Below, piece by piece: positions 35,078 to 44,385 of a stretch of 64,000 nucleotides of DNA. Position numbers and translations under genes: made by a program. The stretch is taken from the NCBI RefSeq assembly GCF_013041805.1, contig NZ_JABDRI010000076.1:23964-87963 (forward strand), read 5' to 3'. The notes beneath the pieces were generated by a model that saw only the letters and a list, made by a program, of their open reading frames with translations, was not told where the DNA came from and did no database searches. This stretch comes from Lutibacter sp. GTDB lineage: Bacteria; Bacteroidota; Bacteroidia; Flavobacteriales; Flavobacteriaceae. Position 1 is the stretch's first letter; every line of letters starts with the position of its first letter.

Positions 35078-38000
35078 TTGAGCAAACAACATATTATTAA
35101 AACTTTCGAACAAATTGTTCAAAAGAAACAGTTAGTTCAACAATTATCAAAACAAAGTCACCATTTTCAACTTACGAATTTGGTTGGGTCTTCGTTGTCT
35201 TTTATTATTTCTGAAAGCTTTAAAAAAGCTGAAAAACCATTTCTTTTAATCTTTAATGATAAAGAAGAAGCTGCCTATTATTTGAACGATTTAGAGCAAC
35301 TTTTAAATGAAAAAGATGTACTTTTTTATCCAGGATCCTACAGAAGGCCTTATCAAATTGAAGAAACTGACAATGCCAATGTTTTATTGCGTTCTGAAGT
35401 ATTAAACCGTATTAATTCTCGAAAAAAACCAGCAATAATAGTAACCTACACCGAAGCGCTTTTTGAACAGGTTGTTACGAAGGCTGAATTAAACAGAAAT
35501 ACACTAAAAATAAGTTTAAATGATAATTTAAGTCTAGATTTTGTGAACGAAGTGTTATTCGAATACAATTTTAATAGAGTTGATTTTGTTACTGAACCTG
35601 GTGAATTTTCAGTTAGAGGTGGAATTATTGATGTATTTTCATTTTCACATGATGAGCCTTACAGAATAGAATTTTTTGGTGATGAAGTAGATAGCATTCG
35701 AACTTTTGATGTCGAAACTCAATTATCTACCGAAAAACTAACTAAAATTAGTGTAATGCCTAATGTTGAAAACAAAACATTAGATGAAAAACGAGAAAGT
35801 TTTTTAACATATATCTCATCCAAAACAATTGTTTTTTCTAAAAATGTTGAACTACTTACCCATAAATTAGATCAACTTTTTTTAAAAGCTGAAGAAGCGT
35901 TCACAAAACTGTCATCAGCCATAAATCATGGAAAACCAAATGAACTATTTTGCAATGGTGACTTTATAAAAAAACAATTAAAAGAGTTTACTTTTGGTGA
36001 GATTGTTAATGCACAACTTTCAGAATCTAATGAAAAAATGCTGAATCAAATTCAGCATGATGTTGTGTCATTCAACACAAAGCCTCAACCTTCATTTAAT
36101 AAGCAGTTTGAATTGTTAATGGAGGATTTTCATAAAAATACTGAAAATGGGTTTAAAAATTATTTGTTCTGCGATTCGCAAAAACAAGCAGATCGTTTCC
36201 ATGATATTTTTAAAGACATTGATGCTGAAATTGAATATAAAACAATTGTTTTTCCATTATATCAAGGTTTTATTGATATTGAAAATAAATTAGTTTGTTA
36301 TACCGATCACCAAATTTTTGAACGTTACCATAAATTTAGATTAAAAAACGGGTACGCTAAAAAACAATCAATTACCTTAAAAGAACTTACTAATTTAGAA
36401 ATAGGTGATTTTGTAACACATATAGATCACGGTATTGGGAAATTTGGAGGCTTACAAAAGATTGATGTTGAAGGTAAAAAACAAGAAGCTATTAAATTAA
36501 TTTATGGCGATCGTGATATTTTATATATCAGCATTCATTCACTTCACAAAATTTCAAAATATACAGGGAAGGATGGAAAAGCTCCTAAACTTTATAAATT
36601 AGGTTCGGGTGCTTGGAAAAAATTAAAACAAAAAACCAAATCTCGCATTAAACATATTGCATTTAATTTAATTGAATTATATGCAAAACGAAAAATGCAA
36701 AAAGGTTTTCAATACAATGCTGATAGTTACTTACAACACGAATTAGAAGCTAGTTTTTTGTACGAAGACACACCAGATCAATCTGCATCTACACAAGATG
36801 TAAAAGCAGATATGGAAAAAGAACAACCAATGGATAGATTGGTTTGTGGAGATGTTGGTTTTGGAAAAACTGAAATTGCCATTAGAGCTGCATTTAAAGC
36901 AGTTGATAATGGAAAGCAAGTTGCTATTTTGGTACCAACCACAATTTTAGCTTTTCAACATTTTAAAACATTTAGCGAGCGTTTAAAAGATTTTCCTGTA
37001 ACTGTAGATTACCTCAACAGATTTAGAACCGCCAAACAACGAAAAGGAGTTTTAGAAGGATTAGCAAATGGTTCTGTAGATATTGTTATTGGAACGCATC
37101 AACTCACAAATTCAAGTATTAAATATAAAGATTTAGGGTTGTTAATTGTGGATGAAGAGCAAAAATTTGGTGTCGCCGTTAAAGACAAATTAAAAACCAT
37201 AAAAGAAACTATTGATACGTTAACACTTACCGCTACTCCAATTCCAAGAACATTACAATTTTCATTAATGGCTGCTCGTGATTTATCAATTATTAACACG
37301 CCTCCTCCAAATCGTGTACCAATTGAAAGTCATATCATTCGTTTTTCAGAAGAAACAATAAGAGATGCACTTCGGTATGAAATTCAACGAGGTGGACAAG
37401 TATTTTTTATTCATAACAGAATTGAAAATATTAAAGAAGTTGCCGGGATGCTTCAACGATTAGTTCCTGATGCAAAAATTGGGATTGGCCACGGACAAAT
37501 GGAAGGTAAAAAACTAGAGCAATTAATGCTGTCTTTTATAAATAATGAATTTGATGTATTGGTGTCAACTACTATTGTAGAAAGTGGTTTAGATGTACCA
37601 AATGCCAATACTATTTTTATAAACAATGCGAATAATTTTGGATTGTCAGATTTACATCAAATGCGCGGTAGAGTTGGGCGTTCAAATAAAAAAGCGTTTA
37701 GTTATTTTATAACTCCACCATATCATATGATGACTGATGATGCCAGAAAACGAATTGAAGCCATTTCAATGTTTACTGAATTAGGAAGTGGAATTAATAT
37801 TGCTATGAAAGATCTTGAAATTCGTGGTGCGGGTGATCTATTGGGTGGTGAGCAAAGTGGTTTTATTAATGATATTGGCTTTGAAACCTATCAGAAAATT
37901 TTAAATGAAACGATTGAAGAATTAAAAGAAAATGAATTTAAAGAATTGTATAAGACTGATTCAGATGAACCAAAAGAGTATGTAAAAGATATTCAAATTG

Positions 38001-38440
38001 ATACTGATTTTGAAATTTTATTTCCTGATGACTATATCAATGTAATTTCTGAACGATTAAATTTGTATAATCAATTAAGCGACCTAAAAAATGAAGATGA
38101 ATTACAAAAATTTGAGTTAGAGTTAATAGATCGTTTTGGAGAAATTCCTTTCCAAGTTGAAGATTTATTAAATAGTGTTCGCATTAAATGGGTTGCAAAA
38201 AGTTTAGGACTAGAGCGCTTGATTTTGAAAAAACAAAGAATGATTGGTTATTTCGTATCAAATCAGCAAAGTTCATTTTATCATACACCTACTTTTACAA
38301 GAGTTTTACAATTTGTTCAACAAAATGGAACCATTTGTGTTATGAAAGAAAAACAAACCAAAAGCGGGTTGCGTTTATTAGTAACTTTTATCAAAATTAA
38401 TTCAGTTAAAAAAGCATTAGAAACGCTTCAAAAAATATAA
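35078..38440 (+). CDS. mfd: Transcription-repair coupling factor Mfd
   Basis: About 1120 residues. Mfd removes RNA polymerase stalled at DNA lesions and recruits UvrA. Visible parts: an N-terminal UvrB-like region with the module RVDFVTEPGEFSVRGGIIDVF; an RNA-polymerase-interacting CarD-like domain (GDFVTHIDHGIGKFGGL, about 440-520); then a RecG-like translocase with Walker A GDVGFGKTEIAIRAAF and DEEQKFG (DEEQ box); helicase motif VI MRGRVGRSNKKAFSYF; and a C-terminal TRCF domain. There is no ATG near the N-terminus. I chose TTG 35078 because a -7 box at 35054-35061 rules out the first TTG at 35042 and homology begins about here. A TTG at 35069 is also possible. Confidence 0.96.
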   Translation: MSKQHIIKTFEQIVQKKQLVQQLSKQSHHFQLTNLVGSSLSFIISESFKKAEKPFLLIFNDKEEAAYYLNDLEQLLNEKDVLFYPGSYRRPYQIEETDNANVLLRSEVLNRINSRKKPAIIVTYTEALFEQVVTKAELNRNTLKISLNDNLSLDFVNEVLFEYNFNRVDFVTEPGEFSVRGGIIDVFSFSHDEPYRIEFFGDEVDSIRTFDVETQLSTEKLTKISVMPNVENKTLDEKRESFLTYISSKTIVFSKNVELLTHKLDQLFLKAEEAFTKLSSAINHGKPNELFCNGDFIKKQLKEFTFGEIVNAQLSESNEKMLNQIQHDVVSFNTKPQPSFNKQFELLMEDFHKNTENGFKNYLFCDSQKQADRFHDIFKDIDAEIEYKTIVFPLYQGFIDIENKLVCYTDHQIFERYHKFRLKNGYAKKQSITLKELTNLEIGDFVTHIDHGIGKFGGLQKIDVEGKKQEAIKLIYGDRDILYISIHSLHKISKYTGKDGKAPKLYKLGSGAWKKLKQKTKSRIKHIAFNLIELYAKRKMQKGFQYNADSYLQHELEASFLYEDTPDQSASTQDVKADMEKEQPMDRLVCGDVGFGKTEIAIRAAFKAVDNGKQVAILVPTTILAFQHFKTFSERLKDFPVTVDYLNRFRTAKQRKGVLEGLANGSVDIVIGTHQLTNSSIKYKDLGLLIVDEEQKFGVAVKDKLKTIKETIDTLTLTATPIPRTLQFSLMAARDLSIINTPPPNRVPIESHIIRFSEETIRDALRYEIQRGGQVFFIHNRIENIKEVAGMLQRLVPDAKIGIGHGQMEGKKLEQLMLSFINNEFDVLVSTTIVESGLDVPNANTIFINNANNFGLSDLHQMRGRVGRSNKKAFSYFITPPYHMMTDDARKRIEAISMFTELGSGINIAMKDLEIRGAGDLLGGEQSGFINDIGFETYQKILNETIEELKENEFKELYKTDSDEPKEYVKDIQIDTDFEILFPDDYINVISERLNLYNQLSDLKNEDELQKFELELIDRFGEIPFQVEDLLNSVRIKWVAKSLGLERLILKKQRMIGYFVSNQQSSFYHTPTFTRVLQFVQQNGTICVMKEKQTKSGLRLLVTFIKINSVKKALETLQKI

Positions 38441-38443
38441 CAC

Positions 38444-39304
38444 TTGAAAAATCAGCACCTAAAAAACATTTTAGAACTAAATATTGCTGTACTTTTAATA
38501 AGTACTTCGGGGATTTTAGGAAGATATATTTCAATGCCTCCTCCAATTACAATTTGGTTTAGATGTTTGCTTGCTGCCCTTTTTTTAGGACTATTTATTT
38601 GGCACAAAAAGATTGATTTAAAAGTAACAAACAAAAAAGATTGGAAAACAATTTTGCTTAGTGGTTTGTTTTTTGGAATTCATTGGATCACCTATTTTTA
38701 TGCGTTGCAATTATCAAACGTTGCCATTGGAATGCTTTCGTTATTTACATATCCAGTAATTACTGCTCTTTTAGAACCTATTTTTTTTAAAACCAAATTA
38801 AATAATAAGCACGTATTTTTAGGCATCTTAGTATTAATTGGAATCTACTTTTTAACACCAGAATTTAACCTCAAAAACAACTATACACTCGGTGTGATTT
38901 TTGGTGTAATTTCATCTGTTTTTTATGCATTAAGAAATATTTTATTAAAAAAGAAAGTTGCAAATTATAATGGTTCTATGCTTATGTTTTACCAAATGCT
39001 AACGGTGACTTTAATTTTATGGCCAGCTTTTTTTATTTTTGATGTAAACCCCATTGCAAATGATATCCCAGCATTAGTTGTTTTAGCTTTAGTTACAACT
39101 TCAATTGGTCATACTCTTTTTGTAATGAGTTTTAAAAATTTCTCAATTAGCACAGCAAGTATCATGAGTAGTATTCAACCCATTTATGGTATCATTTTCG
39201 GATTTTTAGTTTTAAGTGAAATACCTGCGTCCAAAACTTTAATTGGTGGTTTTTTAATACTTTTAACAGTAATTTTTGAAAGTATTCAATCAAAAAAAAT
39301 ATAA
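38444..39304 (+). CDS. EamA-family (DMT superfamily) transporter
   Basis: A 286-residue membrane protein with about ten helices in two EamA repeats (first about 5-135, second about 145-280). The first half has the typical GIHWITYFYALQLSNVAIGMLSLFTYPVITALLEP and the second IGHTLFVMSFKNFSISTASIMSSIQPIYGIIFGF. Such proteins export amino acids or other metabolites. The start is a TTG at 38444, three bases after the mfd stop; the first in-frame ATG would delete the first helix. Cotranscribed with mfd. Confidence 0.9.
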   Translation: MKNQHLKNILELNIAVLLISTSGILGRYISMPPPITIWFRCLLAALFLGLFIWHKKIDLKVTNKKDWKTILLSGLFFGIHWITYFYALQLSNVAIGMLSLFTYPVITALLEPIFFKTKLNNKHVFLGILVLIGIYFLTPEFNLKNNYTLGVIFGVISSVFYALRNILLKKKVANYNGSMLMFYQMLTVTLILWPAFFIFDVNPIANDIPALVVLALVTTSIGHTLFVMSFKNFSISTASIMSSIQPIYGIIFGFLVLSEIPASKTLIGGFLILLTVIFESIQSKKI

Positions 39305-39305
39305 T

Positions 39306-39674
39306 ATGGAGTTTTTTAGAATTATTGATAAACAAACCACTGAAGAATTTATTCAAGAGAAAATTAATCCGAAAGATTTAGAAAAGTTTACTGAGTCTAT
39401 GTTTTTCCTTGAAAAAAGTAATAATAACTTTAAAGGAGCTACACTTTGGGGAGAATTTGAAATTAGTTTTGATAAAATTAATGGCGGAATACGTTTTACC
39501 TTATTAAATTGCCCTAATGCGCTATCTTGGACAATTACAACTGGCTTTCCTCCTGAAAGAACTAAAATTATAATTCACTGTACCATAAACAGAACGCAAA
39601 AACCAACTGAGTTTATTGAAGAAATTGATGAGTTTTTAGATGAATGGGTAGCTGGTATTGAAAGAAATTTTTAA
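39306..39674 (+). CDS. Conserved-looking protein of unknown function, 122 residues
   Basis: A small soluble protein starting at ATG 39306, one base after the EamA stop (MEFFRIIDKQTTEEFIQEKI). A longer frame opens at a TTG at 39276 inside the EamA gene, but the ATG right after the stop fits better. No signal peptide or membrane segment. It has a compact mixed alpha/beta pattern (GATLWGEFEISFDKINGGIRFTLLNCPNALSWTITTG), but I recognise no family. It overlaps the convergent dprA end by 4 bases. Confidence 0.75.
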   Translation: MEFFRIIDKQTTEEFIQEKINPKDLEKFTESMFFLEKSNNNFKGATLWGEFEISFDKINGGIRFTLLNCPNALSWTITTGFPPERTKIIIHCTINRTQKPTEFIEEIDEFLDEWVAGIERNF

Positions 39675-40774
39675 ACTGCTTCAAATAATTTTCCTGGTAA
39701 TGGTTTTACAACACCTTTCATTTCCAAATTAAATAAAATAGTTGTGGTTTGGTGAATTGGCAACTTGCAATTCAAAGAAATTAAATCTAATAGTTCTTTT
39801 CCGTTTTCAAGTAGAAAATCATATACTAATTGTTCAATTTCTGATAGTTCAACAAATAGTTGTTTTTGAATTGGATTAGATTTTATTTCCTCTAATTCCC
39901 AATTTAAATTTTCGATTAAATCTTTGGCCGAGGTTAAAATTGCAGCTTGGTTTCGTTTAATTAACTCATTACAACCTTTGCTATAAACATCAGTACTTCT
40001 ACCAGGAACTGCAAACACATCTCTACTATATGAATTTGCGATGTCAGCAGTAACCAATGAGCCTCCTTTTTCAGCTGATTCTATAATAATTGTTGCTTCA
40101 GAAATACCTGCAACTATTCTATTTCGTTTTAAAAAGTTTTCTCGTTGAAGTTCATCATTATGCCAAAAATCAGTAATAAATCCGCCATTTTTATTGACTT
40201 CAGAAACATATTTTTTGTGAGATTTTGGATATATTTCTTCAAACCCATGAGCCAAAACACCAATAGTTTGTAGGTCATTTTTTATAGCAGCTCTATGAGC
40301 ACAAATATCAACACCATAGGCAAAACCACTTACAATAATTGGATTGTATAGCGCTAAATCTGAAATTAGTTTTTCGCAAAAATCACGTCCATAACTCGTT
40401 ATTTTACGGGTTCCAACTATGCTTATTATTGGCTGCCTTTTTAAATTAATATTTCCTTCTTTAAAAAATAAAATAGGCGCATCTACACAGTGCTTTAATC
40501 TTTCTGGATAATTAGCATCTCTAAAATACACGGTTTCAATTGAATTCTCCTGAATGTATTTTAACTCAGTTTCTGCTGCTTTTAAGTTGGTAACATCAAA
40601 TAAATTATTAAGTAAAAAAGAACCAATTCCATTTATTTTTTCAATGTTTTTTCTTTTTTCAGTAAGCACGTTTTTTGCACTTCCACAGTGAGCAATTAGC
40701 TTTTTAGCATTAATATCTCCAATACCTTTTGCGCGTTGTAACGCCAATACATAAAGTAATTCTTCTTCTAGCAT
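39671..40774 (-). CDS. dprA: DNA processing protein DprA (Smf)
   Basis: A 367-residue protein that binds incoming single-stranded DNA and loads RecA during natural transformation. An N-terminal helix-hairpin-helix-like segment (about 10-60, LQRAKGIGDINAKKLIAHCG) is followed by the Rossmann-like DprA core: ISIVGTRKITSYGRDFCEKLI, IIVSGFAYGVDICAHRAAI, LAHGFEEIYPKSH, NRIVAGISEATIIIESAEKGGSLVTA, then VFAVPGR. A winged-helix C-terminal domain ends at LPGKLFEAV. Only 4 bases overlap with the convergent upstream neighbour. Confidence 0.96.
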   Translation of the reverse strand: MLEEELLYVLALQRAKGIGDINAKKLIAHCGSAKNVLTEKRKNIEKINGIGSFLLNNLFDVTNLKAAETELKYIQENSIETVYFRDANYPERLKHCVDAPILFFKEGNINLKRQPIISIVGTRKITSYGRDFCEKLISDLALYNPIIVSGFAYGVDICAHRAAIKNDLQTIGVLAHGFEEIYPKSHKKYVSEVNKNGGFITDFWHNDELQRENFLKRNRIVAGISEATIIIESAEKGGSLVTADIANSYSRDVFAVPGRSTDVYSKGCNELIKRNQAAILTSAKDLIENLNWELEEIKSNPIQKQLFVELSEIEQLVYDFLLENGKELLDLISLNCKLPIHQTTTILFNLEMKGVVKPLPGKLFEAV

Positions 40775-40857
40775 GTTTTTAACAATTTGATTGTCAATAT
40801 ATAAAATTATTGTTAATAAAAATTACCAATAACTCGAATTTTAAGTATGCTTTTTTC

Positions 40858-40865
40858 TATATTTG
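40858..40865 (+). promoter_or_regulatory. -7 element only 5 bases before the SPOR-protein ATG
   Basis: TATATTTG matches TAnnTTTG and ends 5 bases before the ATG at 40871, so transcription would start at about the initiation codon. The N-terminus of the protein is well conserved, so a later start is unlikely. The mRNA is probably leaderless. Confidence 0.5.
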
Positions 40866-40870
40866 TTTAG

Positions 40871-41803
40871 ATGACATTAGCTAACTACATAAGTGAATTA
40901 TTATACAGATACGAATGCGTAATTATACCTAGTTTTGGTGGTTTTGTAACAAATACAATTTCGGCAAAAGTAAATCATTACACTCATACTTTTTATGCAC
41001 CTTCTAAACAGTTAACTTTTAATTCTAACTTGCATAATAATGACGGCTTGTTAGCAAATTACATAGCTACTTCTAAAAATATTTCATACGCTGAGGCTAT
41101 TGAGTTTATGAATAAAGAAGTGTTTAAATGGAATAACTCTTTAAAAACAGGAGAACTTGAGTTAGAAAATATTGGTTCGTTTCATTTAAATAATGAGCAA
41201 AAACTAATTTTTGAGCCTTGCAATACGATCAACTACTTAACATCTTCATTTGGGTTAAGTTCTTATGTGTCGCCTGCTGTAAAAAGAATTTCATATAAAG
41301 AAAAAGTAGCTCAATTAGAAACTGTTGCTCCTATACTATCTTCAGACGAAAACAAACGAAAAACTCCTGTATTTATTAAATATGCCGCAGCTGCCGCAAT
41401 ATTTTTTGCTTTAGCTACTGTTACTTGGAAAGAATATCAAAAATACGAATACAATAATTTAGTTGCTAAAAGTGAACAACAGCAACAGCAAGTTGAAAAA
41501 ACAATACAAGAAGCTACGTTTGTAATTAAAAATCCACTACCTACAATTACTTTAAATGTAACTAAAAAAACGCATAAATATCACATTATTGCTGGTGCTT
41601 TTAGAGAGCCTTTAAATGCTGAAAAAAAACTACAACAATTAATTCAAAAAGGTTTTAATGCTAAAATTTTAGGCCTTAACAAATGGAATTTGACACAAGT
41701 TGCCTACGAGAGTTTTAGTTCAAGAACTAATGCAATAAATACCTTAAATACCATAAAAAAAACGGACTCGGAAGATGCCTGGTTGTTAGTTAAAGAATAC
41801 TAA
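40871..41803 (+). CDS. HU-CCDC81-like and SPOR-domain membrane protein
   Basis: A 310-residue protein. The N-terminal 140 residues match the bacterial HU-CCDC81 domain pair found in Bacteroidota (MTLANYISELLYRYECVIIPSFGGFVTNTISA; then GELELENIGSFHLNNEQKLIFEP). One membrane helix near residues 177-193 (YAAAAAIFFALATVTW) is followed by a periplasmic linker with a Gln-rich stretch (EQQQQQVEKTIQ). A SPOR domain ends the protein (about 235-310, KYHIIAGAFREPLNAEKKLQQLIQKG). SPOR domains bind denuded septal peptidoglycan, so a division role is likely, with a cytosolic HU-like half that may touch DNA; that link is inference. Confidence 0.9.
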   Translation: MTLANYISELLYRYECVIIPSFGGFVTNTISAKVNHYTHTFYAPSKQLTFNSNLHNNDGLLANYIATSKNISYAEAIEFMNKEVFKWNNSLKTGELELENIGSFHLNNEQKLIFEPCNTINYLTSSFGLSSYVSPAVKRISYKEKVAQLETVAPILSSDENKRKTPVFIKYAAAAAIFFALATVTWKEYQKYEYNNLVAKSEQQQQQVEKTIQEATFVIKNPLPTITLNVTKKTHKYHIIAGAFREPLNAEKKLQQLIQKGFNAKILGLNKWNLTQVAYESFSSRTNAINTLNTIKKTDSEDAWLLVKEY

Positions 41804-41843
41804 AATCAATATTTTTTACACTTACTTTTTCATAAAATAAAAA

Positions 41844-41851
41844 TACCTTTG
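41844..41851 (+). promoter_or_regulatory. Candidate -7 element of the acyl-CoA thioesterase gene
   Basis: TACCTTTG matches TAnnTTTG, 16 bases before the ATG at 41868. The predicted leader is about 10 bases. Confidence 0.5.
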
Positions 41852-41867
41852 TAAAAAATTGAACCGT

Positions 41868-42377
41868 ATGATAAAAACACCTAAAGAATCATTAACTATA
41901 CTTACAGATATTGTGTTACCTGGTGAAACTAATCCGTTAGGAAATTTATTTGGTGGAGAATTACTAGCAAGAATGGATAGAGCTTGCAGCATAGCTGCTC
42001 GTCGTCATTCAAGAAGAATTGTGGTTACCGCATCTGTAAATCATGTAGCCTTTAACAAAGCCGTTCCTGTAGGAAGCGTAGTAACTATTGAGGCTAAAGT
42101 ATCACGCGCTTTTAAATCTTCTATGGAAATTTATGTAGATGTTTGGAGTGAAGACAGAGAATCTCAAGAACGGAGTAAAGTAAATGAAGGAATTTATACG
42201 TTTGTAGCGGTTGATAATACTGGAACTCCAGTAACTATTCCAAAAATTAAGCCTGAAACCGATTTAGAAAAAGAACGTTTTGAAGGTGCTCTAAGAAGAA
42301 AACAATTGAGTTTAATACTTTCTGGAAAAATGGACCCTCTAGAAGCTACAGAGTTAAAGGCGTTATTTTTAACTTAA
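41868..42377 (+). CDS. Acyl-CoA thioesterase (hotdog fold, YciA-like)
   Basis: About 169 residues from the ATG at 41868; the frame also opens at a TTG at 41859, which adds three residues and lies too close to the promoter. The hotdog active-site segment is visible as NPLGNLFGGELLARMDRACSIAARRH, with the catalytic Asn and Asp of the YciA/BACH group, then ASVNHVAFNKAVPVGSVVTIEAKV. Such enzymes hydrolyse acyl-CoA to free acid and CoA, buffering the CoA pool. The stop is 2 bases from the convergent EnvC-like stop. Confidence 0.93.
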   Translation: MIKTPKESLTILTDIVLPGETNPLGNLFGGELLARMDRACSIAARRHSRRIVVTASVNHVAFNKAVPVGSVVTIEAKVSRAFKSSMEIYVDVWSEDRESQERSKVNEGIYTFVAVDNTGTPVTIPKIKPETDLEKERFEGALRRKQLSLILSGKMDPLEATELKALFLT

Positions 42378-42379
42378 AA

Positions 42380-43609
42380 TTACATTTTATAAATCCAATT
42401 TCTTGGATTTTCAGTTTTTGTGTTATTTGAAAGTACAAATCCTAAAATTGTTTTATCCGTAATTTTATCAGTAAAAATAGTTCCTATAATTTGTTTAGTT
42501 TTTAACTTATCACCTTTGTTAACCGTAATATTTTCTAAATTTTTATATACAGTTATATAATTTCCATGCTGAATTAAAACAGCTTTTTTATTTCCTGTCA
42601 TTACTTGAACTGCTAAAACAGTACCTTCAAAAACAGCTCTTGCTTTACTTCCTTTATTTGTAGTAATTCTAACTCCATTACTTTGAATTGTAGCTGTTTT
42701 AACAATTGGATGCGGCTGTTTTCCATAATAAGTAGAAACATATCCCTTTTCAACCGGCCAAGGCAATTTCCCTTTATTTAAAGTAAACTTTGATGCTAAT
42801 TCTTTTGCCTCAGCAGTTAATGTAAACGTTGCTGTTTTATTTGAACTTCCGGTTGTTGTATTTTTTTTGTTAGAAGCAGCAATTGCATCTCTAATAGCTT
42901 TTTCTATTAACGCGTCTATCCTAGCTTCTTCTTTTTGAAATTGTTTAATTTGTTTTTTATATTTATTTTCCTTTTTCTTTACTTGACTCAATAAATTTTC
43001 TTGTTCATTTTTTTCTTTTTCTACAGCATTTTTTTCCTTTTGCTGTTCTAATAAAAGTGCCTGTTTTAACTCTTTTTTTAACTGTAAAGTATCTGTTAAT
43101 ATTTGTAGATTTTCAGTCCTTTTAAAAATTTCTTCTCCTTGTTTCTTTCTAAAAGATGTATACTGTTTCATATACTGAAACCTCTTGTATCCTTGATAAA
43201 AATTTTCTGAGGAAAGTAGAAACATTATTCTACTATTTTGAGATTTACTTTTGTAAGATTGAAAAATCATATCAGCATAATCCTTTTTTAATGCTTTTAA
43301 ATCTCGCCGGTTTTGATTTATTTCAAGCTGATTTAAATAAATTTCGTTATCCAACTCATTTGCTTCATTTGAAATAGCAGTGATTAAATTTTCACGAATC
43401 TTAATTTTATCTTTTAAATCACTTAAATCACTTAATAAATTCTTTTCCTTTCTCTTTGTGTTCGAAAGTAATGCGTTTATATAAATTTGATCTTTCTGGT
43501 TTTGAACTCTGCGCGCTTCTAAAACTTGACGTTTTGTTTTTTGTGCAAAAATAGGTGCACTAATAAGTAGTGAAAAACTAAAAAGTAAGTACTTTAATTT
43601 AAACTGCAT
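42380..43609 (-). CDS. EnvC-like murein hydrolase activator (coiled coil plus LytM/M23 domain)
   Basis: A 409-residue periplasmic protein with a signal peptide ending PIFAQ. Residues about 25-250 are coiled coil (KQALLLEQQKEKNAVEKEKNEQ and similar). The C-terminal M23/LytM domain (about 275-409) starts KGYVSTYYGKQPHP. The zinc residues of active M23 peptidases appear lost: the first HxxxD is SNGVR, and the second His motif near YKNLENI is missing its His. This resembles EnvC, which activates amidases rather than cutting peptidoglycan itself. It is the last gene of a three-gene operon, overlapping the DUF4292 gene by one base. Confidence 0.88.
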   Translation of the reverse strand: MQFKLKYLLFSFSLLISAPIFAQKTKRQVLEARRVQNQKDQIYINALLSNTKRKEKNLLSDLSDLKDKIKIRENLITAISNEANELDNEIYLNQLEINQNRRDLKALKKDYADMIFQSYKSKSQNSRIMFLLSSENFYQGYKRFQYMKQYTSFRKKQGEEIFKRTENLQILTDTLQLKKELKQALLLEQQKEKNAVEKEKNEQENLLSQVKKKENKYKKQIKQFQKEEARIDALIEKAIRDAIAASNKKNTTTGSSNKTATFTLTAEAKELASKFTLNKGKLPWPVEKGYVSTYYGKQPHPIVKTATIQSNGVRITTNKGSKARAVFEGTVLAVQVMTGNKKAVLIQHGNYITVYKNLENITVNKGDKLKTKQIIGTIFTDKITDKTILGFVLSNNTKTENPRNWIYKM

Positions 43610-44385
43610 TATTTTAAACTAATTTCTTTATATCCTTTTGGTATTGAAAACGGAAACGTTAACTCTCTATTAAACTCAACTGAGCGATATTCTATATCAA
43701 TAGTTGTTAAATTTTTATCATCTGAAGCTCTAATATAAATGTTTTTAGGGAATTGTTCTCCTTTAATTTTATTATAATTTGGATATGATACCGATAATAA
43801 TTGTTGTTTTTCAGGATGTCGAATTTCTTGCTTATCTAATTTAAAATTCTCTGGATTCAGAAAAAACAAAATACCAAATAACTCATTATCTTTTTTAGGT
43901 GATAATTGATACGAATTTTTGTCAATAACTGAATTATATTTTCCTTTTTTTAAGTTTAAAACGGCTTGTCCTAATAAAATATTTTGAACTTTTTCATAAT
44001 CTAATTCTGCCCCTAACCATTTACTTAATAATGAAAAATCTCCATCAAAATAAGTTCTTTGCAATTTTTCATAATAAACCACTCTATTAGGTGTAATTTT
44101 CACTTTCGCTAACGGAATTCCTAATTTAGTGGCACTCATCCAAATGGTTTTATCTTTTTCTAAACGTAATTTAATACTTACAGAAGCTGATGTTTTTTTA
44201 TCTCTATATTTTGCATTTAACTTTGCATATATCGTTTGCTGATGAAAGTTATTATTGTAATGATTGCTAATTATTTTTTTAGTAGAAATATTATTAATTT
44301 TAGTTGAATTTACAAGGTCCTTATTAGACTTACAAGAAGTTACAATTAGTAAAATTACTATCAATATTTTTGTAAAATACTTCAT
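43609..44385 (-). CDS. DUF4292-family lipoprotein
   Basis: A 258-residue lipoprotein with a lipobox at VTSC (residue 18; MKYFTKILIVILLIVTSCKSNKD). The rest looks like a single beta-rich domain (YAKLNAKYRDKKTSASVSIKLRLEKDKTIWMSATKLGIPLAKVKITPNRV), the pattern of DUF4292, which has a LolA/LolB-like fold in predictions known to me. It is flanked by the TPR gene (4-base overlap) and the EnvC-like gene (1-base overlap), so the three are translated together. Envelope role inferred; molecular function unknown. Confidence 0.85.
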   Translation of the reverse strand: MKYFTKILIVILLIVTSCKSNKDLVNSTKINNISTKKIISNHYNNNFHQQTIYAKLNAKYRDKKTSASVSIKLRLEKDKTIWMSATKLGIPLAKVKITPNRVVYYEKLQRTYFDGDFSLLSKWLGAELDYEKVQNILLGQAVLNLKKGKYNSVIDKNSYQLSPKKDNELFGILFFLNPENFKLDKQEIRHPEKQQLLSVSYPNYNKIKGEQFPKNIYIRASDDKNLTTIDIEYRSVEFNRELTFPFSIPKGYKEISLK

